NCBI RefSeq assembly: GCF_004366815.1
Contig: NZ_SORI01000006.1
Coordinates: 18,993 to 82,992 of the forward strand
Length of the DNA: 64,000 nucleotides
Reading direction: 5' to 3'
Source: Aminivibrio pyruvatiphilus
Lineage (GTDB): Bacteria; Synergistota; Synergistia; Synergistales; Aminobacteriaceae
In this document: piece by piece, positions 59,751-64,000 of the stretch
Layout: each line of letters begins with the position of its first letter
Numbering within the stretch: the first letter of the stretch is position 1
Position numbers and translations under genes: made by a program
Notes under the pieces: model-generated
What the model was told of the DNA's origin: nothing
The model's database searches: none
What the model saw: only the letters and a program-made list of their open reading frames with translations

Positions 59751-60235
59751 CAGAGGCTTCCCTCCTTCGCGGGGAACCACGTGTCCTTGAGCTGCTTGAC
59801 TATCTCCACCAGCATCAGGGCGGACATGATCGGGACGGCGGAATACTGCCAGGCCACGGAGATAAGAAGGATCGACGTCTTCTGGATCCGAATCCGGTAG
59901 ACGTACTGGGCCCCTCCCACAAGGACAAAGGCCGTGAAGACGAGAATGAGGCCGAGAATGACAGTTCTGTACACCTGGCCGCTCCTGCCGGTGAAGCGGT
60001 CCGAAATCATGGTGAACGCGGGGTGCATCATGCGCCTCATTCCGGCGACAAACGCGCTGAAACAAAGCCAGACAAAGGCAAAACGGCTCACCTCGTCCAC
60101 CCAGGTAAAGGCATGATCAAAATAGCGGAAGAAAACGTTGGTGAAAACCGACAGCACCATGACGATCAGGCTGACGATCATGATCACGTCAATGAGCCGA
60201 TAGATACCGTCGTACAGCGACTTCCAGATACGCAA
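59750..60235 (-). CDS. TRAP transporter small permease (DctQ)
   Basis: A 161-residue, four-helix protein. The start was set at TTG 60235, which has GGGAGG 8 bases upstream; the frame is open to 60256 but those codons contain the ribosome site itself. The DctQ pattern is VFFRYFDHAFTWVDEVSRFAFVW. It overlaps dctM by one base. Confidence 0.85.
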   Translation of the reverse strand: MRIWKSLYDGIYRLIDVIMIVSLIVMVLSVFTNVFFRYFDHAFTWVDEVSRFAFVWLCFSAFVAGMRRMMHPAFTMISDRFTGRSGQVYRTVILGLILVFTAFVLVGGAQYVYRIRIQKTSILLISVAWQYSAVPIMSALMLVEIVKQLKDTWFPAKEGSL

Positions 60236-60254
60236 CCGGAGGTCCTCCCTTCTC

Positions 60255-60293
60255 AAAGAAAAAAGGGGGCGTACAGAACAGACCGTACGCCCC
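60255..60293 (-). terminator. Attenuating terminator between dctP and dctQ
   Basis: On the minus strand GGGGCGTAC (60285-60293) and GTACGCCCC (60266-60274) form a perfect 9-bp stem, followed by CTTTTTTCTTT. It follows the dctP stop by about 17 bases and must be read through for dctQM expression. Confidence 0.85.
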
Positions 60294-60310
60294 TGCGAGT
60301 TCAGGAACCG

Positions 60311-61309
60311 CTACTTCTTTTCGAATTTTTTGCCGGCTTCCACGATCTCCCTGTAGATGGGCTCGGCATCGGGGGTCTTCTTCAGGAATTCCTCGATGAT
60401 GGGTACGGCGGCCTGACGGAAGGGTGCAAGGTCGGGATAGGTGACCTTGAGGCCCTTTTCCTCGGTGAGCCTGATGAGTTCCGCATCGCCCTTCTTGGTG
60501 GCCTCGGTGATTTCCTTGATGGACACGGCAACGGCCTTGTTGATGGCGTCTCTCTGGGAGTCGGTGAGGCCGTCCCAGAACTTCTGGTTGACCACGAAAT
60601 ACTGGAATCCGAAGATGTGGTTGGTGATGGCCACGTGCTTCTGCACATCATACCAGCCGGAGTAGTAGGAGGTCTCCAGGGGATTGTCCTGTCCCTCGAC
60701 GACGCCCTGCTGGAGAGCGGTGAACACTTCGCTCATGGGCATGACCACGGTGCTGAAGCCGAAGCCCTGCATGAGCTTGATGATGACTTCGCCCTGCCAG
60801 ACCCGCATCTTGATTCCCTTGCAGTCGTCCATGGAGTTGATGGGCTTCTTGTTGTTGGAGATGACCCGGAATCCCCTGGGGAAGGCGCCGAGAATCTTCA
60901 CGCCGAGGGGCTCGAGGTGCTTGTACACCTTCTGGCCGATGGGGCCGTTGAACACCTCGTCGGCGTGTTCGTAGCTGTTCACGAGGTAGGGAAGCTGGAG
61001 GAGCTTGAAGATGTCCACGGTATTCTCCCAGAGATTTCCCGTCATGGCCATCTCGATGGTGCCGAGCTGCACTCCCTCGACGAATTCCTGCTCAGCTCCG
61101 AGCTGGCTGTTGGGGTAGACCTGGATCTCGAGCTCGCCGTTGGTCTCCTTTTCGACCATGGGCTTGAAGGTTTCATACAGGACCTTGTTGGCGAAATTCT
61201 CCGCGGGGAAATAGTTGGCGATCTTGATGACCTTCGCCGCCGAAGCGGACCCGACGAACGAAACGAGAACAACAAGCGCGAGGAACAGGACACCGGAACG
61301 TTTCATCAT
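60311..61309 (-). CDS. TRAP transporter substrate-binding protein (DctP)
   Basis: A 332-residue periplasmic receptor with a Sec signal (cleavage near ASAAK). Family pattern: KMRVWQGEV, then the segment MPMSEVFTALQQGVVEGQDN. GGAGG lies 11 bases before the first of two adjacent ATGs. The conserved Arg (MRVW) suggests a carboxylate ligand. First gene of the third TRAP operon. Confidence 0.9.
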   Translation of the reverse strand: MMKRSGVLFLALVVLVSFVGSASAAKVIKIANYFPAENFANKVLYETFKPMVEKETNGELEIQVYPNSQLGAEQEFVEGVQLGTIEMAMTGNLWENTVDIFKLLQLPYLVNSYEHADEVFNGPIGQKVYKHLEPLGVKILGAFPRGFRVISNNKKPINSMDDCKGIKMRVWQGEVIIKLMQGFGFSTVVMPMSEVFTALQQGVVEGQDNPLETSYYSGWYDVQKHVAITNHIFGFQYFVVNQKFWDGLTDSQRDAINKAVAVSIKEITEATKKGDAELIRLTEEKGLKVTYPDLAPFRQAAVPIIEEFLKKTPDAEPIYREIVEAGKKFEKK

Positions 61310-61424
61310 ACTCTTCTCAACCTCCTTGGAATGGAACTGCCTTCCGAAGAAATCCTTCGGATATTCAGCATTCTATATCCCTGAAGCGGGGAAGTCAAAA
61401 AAATGCTCCGTCTGCCCCATTCTT

Positions 61425-62003
61425 TCAGTCGAGATAGGCGATGCGCTTGTTCTTCTCCTCGATGAACCGCTCCCGGAAGAGATGCTCCACTATGAGTTCT
61501 ATGTCCTCCTTCGTGGCCTGCCCCTGGAAGAGAGTGTCGATGCTTGATGAAAGGGTCTTCCGTGACTTGGGGCGGCGGGTCTTGTCCTGTTTCTTCAGTA
61601 TTTCCAGTACCTTGGCGTATTTCGGCGCCAGGTCCTTGCTGAGGGTGGGCTTCTCCTTGATGTCCTCCAGGGTGATGATGCGCTTCACCTTCTGGCCGAA
61701 GAGGGCCACGTGCTTGATCAGCGGGTCGTATCCCGCGTCCATGGAGACGATGTAGTGGCAGGACGACGGATCGGTATGGTTCTTCGCAAGGTAATAGGCG
61801 ATATGAAAATCCAGGGCGTTCCGCCCCACGCCGCTGATGGTCACCCACTCCACCCGGTCGCCCATGGGCTGGGTCTTCCTGATGGTCTCCGTGGGTATTT
61901 TCTTCTGGTTCTCGCCGAGGAAGATGAGAACCTTCGCGTCCTCGATATTCTCCACCTGGACTCCCGGCAGATTCTCGTAGTCGATGTAAATATACTTCTT
62001 CAT
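61425..62003 (-). CDS. NYN/PIN-like domain protein
   Basis: A 192-residue soluble protein. The N-terminal 120 residues have the PIN-like NYN pattern with acidic motifs YIDYENLPG (residues 6-14), GRNALDFHIAYYLAK (about 60-74) and SMDAGYDPL (about 87), spaced as in metal-dependent nucleases. The C-terminal 70 residues are Lys-rich and helical, perhaps for RNA binding. RNase activity is inferred from the fold. Its start overlaps the stop of the alpha/beta hydrolase gene (ATGA). Confidence 0.78.
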   Translation of the reverse strand: MKKYIYIDYENLPGVQVENIEDAKVLIFLGENQKKIPTETIRKTQPMGDRVEWVTISGVGRNALDFHIAYYLAKNHTDPSSCHYIVSMDAGYDPLIKHVALFGQKVKRIITLEDIKEKPTLSKDLAPKYAKVLEILKKQDKTRRPKSRKTLSSSIDTLFQGQATKEDIELIVEHLFRERFIEEKNKRIAYLD

Positions 62004-62827
62004 GGATTCTCTCCCTCTTTCAGAAAGGAAACCACCGCTTCGGCGAATTCCTTCGGTTTTTCCGCATGAATGGAATGGGCTGCTCCCTCAACGGACAGGT
62101 ACTTCCCCCGGGGAAGCTTTTCTGCCAGTTCCCGCCCGGCGGAAGAGGCAAACAGCAGATCTTCCGCGGCGGAAAGGACCAGCGTCGGAGCACTGACGGA
62201 GACGGCAAGGTTCCGGCCGTCGAAGGCGGCGATGGCGTTCACCTGGTTCCGGAACGAGACTGGAGCCTGGGGGAAGGGATAGGAGAGGGCAAACTCCACG
62301 GCGCCTTTCACCGTGTCCTTGTCCTCGAAAAAGGCGGGGGAAAAAATCCAGTAGAAGACGGTCCGGAAAAAGCCGGCCGGATCTTCCTCCCTCTCGTACA
62401 GGTCGGCCAGATCGGAAAAGAGCAGGGTATTCCTGGAGGAACTTTTTTCACCCGTGGCAGCGAGGACCAGCTTTTTCACCCTGTCGGGGTACCGGGCGGC
62501 AAGGCTGAGGGCGGTGAAGCCTCCCATGGAATGGCCCAGCACGTGGACGGGGCCGTACCCGAGATAGTCGATCAGGGCGGCGCAGTCGTCCGCCATGAGA
62601 TCCACAGAAACCGGCGCGTCCTCCGGAACGGAACGGCCGATTCCCCGGTTGTCCACGACGATCACCCGAAAATGCTCCGACAGGGCGGGCAGAACCGTCT
62701 GCCAGCTCGAAACGTCCGACGCCAGGCCGGCGACAAGCAACAAGGGAGGCCCGTCTCCTCCGTGCACCTCATAATACAGCTCCACGTCGCTCAGCATCAG
62801 CATGGAAGCCAGGATCAGCGTAGCCAT
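62000..62827 (-). CDS. Alpha/beta hydrolase
   Basis: A 275-residue alpha/beta-hydrolase. The nucleophile elbow is GHSMGGF (Ser near residue 105), the acid is the Asp in LSAAEDLLF and the His is in GAAHSIH. The oxyanion-hole segment VAGLASDVSSW and VVDNRGIGRS are typical of esterase/3-oxoadipate-enol-lactonase-like members. The ATG at 62827 has AAGGGG 7 bases upstream; the frame is open to 62866. The substrate is unknown. It is coupled to the NYN gene by a 4-base overlap. Confidence 0.82.
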   Translation of the reverse strand: MATLILASMLMLSDVELYYEVHGGDGPPLLLVAGLASDVSSWQTVLPALSEHFRVIVVDNRGIGRSVPEDAPVSVDLMADDCAALIDYLGYGPVHVLGHSMGGFTALSLAARYPDRVKKLVLAATGEKSSSRNTLLFSDLADLYEREEDPAGFFRTVFYWIFSPAFFEDKDTVKGAVEFALSYPFPQAPVSFRNQVNAIAAFDGRNLAVSVSAPTLVLSAAEDLLFASSAGRELAEKLPRGKYLSVEGAAHSIHAEKPKEFAEAVVSFLKEGENP

Positions 62828-62913
62828 TCCACAACCCCTTTCGGCAGGATAGAAACATCTTAACACCGTTGCCTGCCCGAAAAAAGGGCGAATGTGCCGG
62901 TACGTGTTTCCGG

Positions 62914-63813
62914 CTACCGCTTCATGGTCCTCCAGCCGAGGGATTGGGCCAGCCTGCTCCCGTTGGCGATGAGGACGCAGCGGTCAACGTCTTTCTGCTG
63001 CCAGGCCTCGTTGATGGCCTTGCCCAGGCTGTCCAGTGCATCCCGCTGCTCCCGTATTCCCTTATATTCGTTGTAGAGAGCCTTCCGGTTTTCGTTCTCC
63101 CGGTTGAAAGCCTCCACCTTCGCGTTGTAATCGGCCTGCCTGAACTTGAACGTCTGGAGCATGGACGAGCGCACCGCCTTGTTCTGCTCGTTCCGGATCG
63201 CGTCCGCCATCCTGTCCAGCTCCGCCCGTTCGGCGTCGAGCCGGGCTTTCCTGCTCTTCTGCTGTTCGTCCAGACCCTTTATCCTGTCCGCCTGCTGCTT
63301 CATTGTGCCGCCCAGGCGGTTCCGTTCGTTCGATATAGCTTTTCCAAGGGCCTGCAGCTGTTTTTTGGCCCGTTCGACGTACTCCCTGTCAAGATTTTTG
63401 TTGTTCCCCCGCTGGATGATTTTCAGCGAGAAGCGGGTCAGGTTGTTCGTCGACGCGAGGATGCTGACCTTGTAGTGATGGTAGGCCGCGTTATTGGCAG
63501 GTTTTCCGGAGGGTGCGGTGTAGCTCAGCTCGTGGGATGTTCTCTGGTCGCTTCCAGCCACGGAGTTCTGTGCCCACTCGTTTCCCGCCGGGGTCATGAA
63601 GAGAATGTCCACCGATGTAGGGTAGTCCGACCCCACGCTGACCGAAAAGCTGTCGCCGGGATTGCATTTTATCGTGTAGGTGTAGGGATAGGGTCCCCCG
63701 ACGGTGCCGGAGGTGGAATAGTCCGCGGATGAGGGCTGAACGGCGGCACAAAGGACACACAGTGCAGAAAGCAGGACAAACAAAGACGTTCTGGGGATGT
63801 TCGTTTTTTTCAT
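62914..63813 (-). CDS. Secreted coiled-coil protein of unknown function
   Basis: A 299-residue exported protein. The ATG at 63813 has AAAGGAG 6 bases upstream and begins a signal peptide ending near PSSADYS. Residues about 32-145 look like a beta-rich domain (GTVGGPYPYTYTIKCNPGD, SVDILFMTPAGNEW). Residues about 150-275 are a highly charged coiled coil (REYVERAKKQLQALG... RKARLDAERAELDRMADAI). I do not recognise the family. Position just after another incomplete gene on the same strand suggests an operon continuing beyond the window. Confidence 0.72.
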   Translation of the reverse strand: MKKTNIPRTSLFVLLSALCVLCAAVQPSSADYSTSGTVGGPYPYTYTIKCNPGDSFSVSVGSDYPTSVDILFMTPAGNEWAQNSVAGSDQRTSHELSYTAPSGKPANNAAYHHYKVSILASTNNLTRFSLKIIQRGNNKNLDREYVERAKKQLQALGKAISNERNRLGGTMKQQADRIKGLDEQQKSRKARLDAERAELDRMADAIRNEQNKAVRSSMLQTFKFRQADYNAKVEAFNRENENRKALYNEYKGIREQRDALDSLGKAINEAWQQKDVDRCVLIANGSRLAQSLGWRTMKR

Positions 63814-63850
63814 ATCGCTCTCCTTTCCGGGGGGTGAGCACAACCGTCTC

Positions 63851-64000
63851 TCAAAGATCCAGCCAGGCGTTCCCCATTCCATACCGTATCTTATCGGCAT
63901 TGTCTATAAAGAGACTCTCCATCACGTCATTCAGATACGTGTAGCTTGTTATGGAACCGCCGTCCGCGGCGACTGTCACGTAGACAAGATCGCCCTTTTC
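63851..64000 (-). CDS. 3' end of an unidentified gene, cut by the window edge
   Basis: On the minus strand one frame is open from the window end to a TGA at 63851-63853, giving 49 residues that include YVTVAADGGSITSYTYLNDV and end GNAWLDL. Position and strand fit a gene upstream of the secreted coiled-coil gene (37 bases before it). Too short to identify; other frames here lack a supported start. Confidence 0.5.
   Translation of the reverse strand, partial: EKGDLVYVTVAADGGSITSYTYLNDVMESLFIDNADKIRYGMGNAWLDL

Overview
The window looks like a chromosomal segment from a GC-rich, amino-acid-fermenting anaerobe of the Synergistota (Synergistetes). The reasons are a secreted cysteine peptidase with a Synergistes-type C-terminal sorting tail (4617-6272), three TRAP transporter operons plus a tripartite tricarboxylate transporter, two butyryl phosphotransferase/kinase pairs for substrate-level phosphorylation, and a probable UGA-encoded selenoprotein. 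The assignment is inference from content; there is no rRNA here. I found no tRNA, rRNA, CRISPR array, insertion sequence, integrase or replication origin.

Layout. 1-1508: 3' part of a surface/secreted repeat protein with 85-residue tandem units. 1575-4606: metQNI methionine transporter (minus strand) behind a sigma70-like promoter, a SAM-I riboswitch with its own terminator, a 30-codon Met-rich upstream ORF and a second terminator. 4617-7352: papain-like peptidase and an AI-2E-family permease. 7560-17004: one long minus-strand unit (IclR regulator, two cyclic-amidase paralogues, hydantoin/allantoin racemase-like enzyme, TRAP transporter, HOGA/DapA-like aldolase, M20 carbamoyl-amino-acid/allantoate amidohydrolase). 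It reads as import, racemisation, ring opening and decarbamoylation of a hydantoin- or allantoin-like compound. 17349-23199: hflKC, a LUD protein, a C-GCAxxG-C-C selenoprotein candidate, a class V aminotransferase with its IclR regulator, and an unassigned conserved protein. 23643-27596: 2,3-diketogulonate reductase-like dehydrogenase with a yiaMNO-like TRAP system. 27683-31726: buk-ptb-ptb-buk. 31828-35406: HD-GYP sensor and a class IV aminotransferase. 35387-44642: citrate fermentation locus, with citC-citD-citXG facing gntR-tctCBA-citE-citF. 44702-47433: an atypical SDR and a chemoreceptor. 47494-56521: Opp/Dpp-type ABC transporter, RidA, amidohydrolase, SelA-like PLP enzyme and a YheO/DauR-like regulator. 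56608-61309: KDPG-type aldolase, galactonate dehydratase and a third TRAP system. 61425-64000: NYN-domain protein, alpha/beta hydrolase, a secreted coiled-coil protein and the 3' end of a further gene.

How they work together. Nearly all the metabolic genes form self-contained 'import plus first catabolic steps plus regulator' modules that feed pyruvate, acetate, oxaloacetate or acyl-CoA into fermentation. Several transporter operons carry a hairpin or intrinsic terminator just after the binding-protein gene.

The most interesting items are the nested riboswitch/leader-peptide arrangement before metQ, the in-frame UGA gene at 20066-20479, the two-paralogue hydantoinase operon, and the divergent amidohydrolase/SelA-like/aldolase/dehydratase cluster that may converge on 2-keto-3-deoxy sugar acids.
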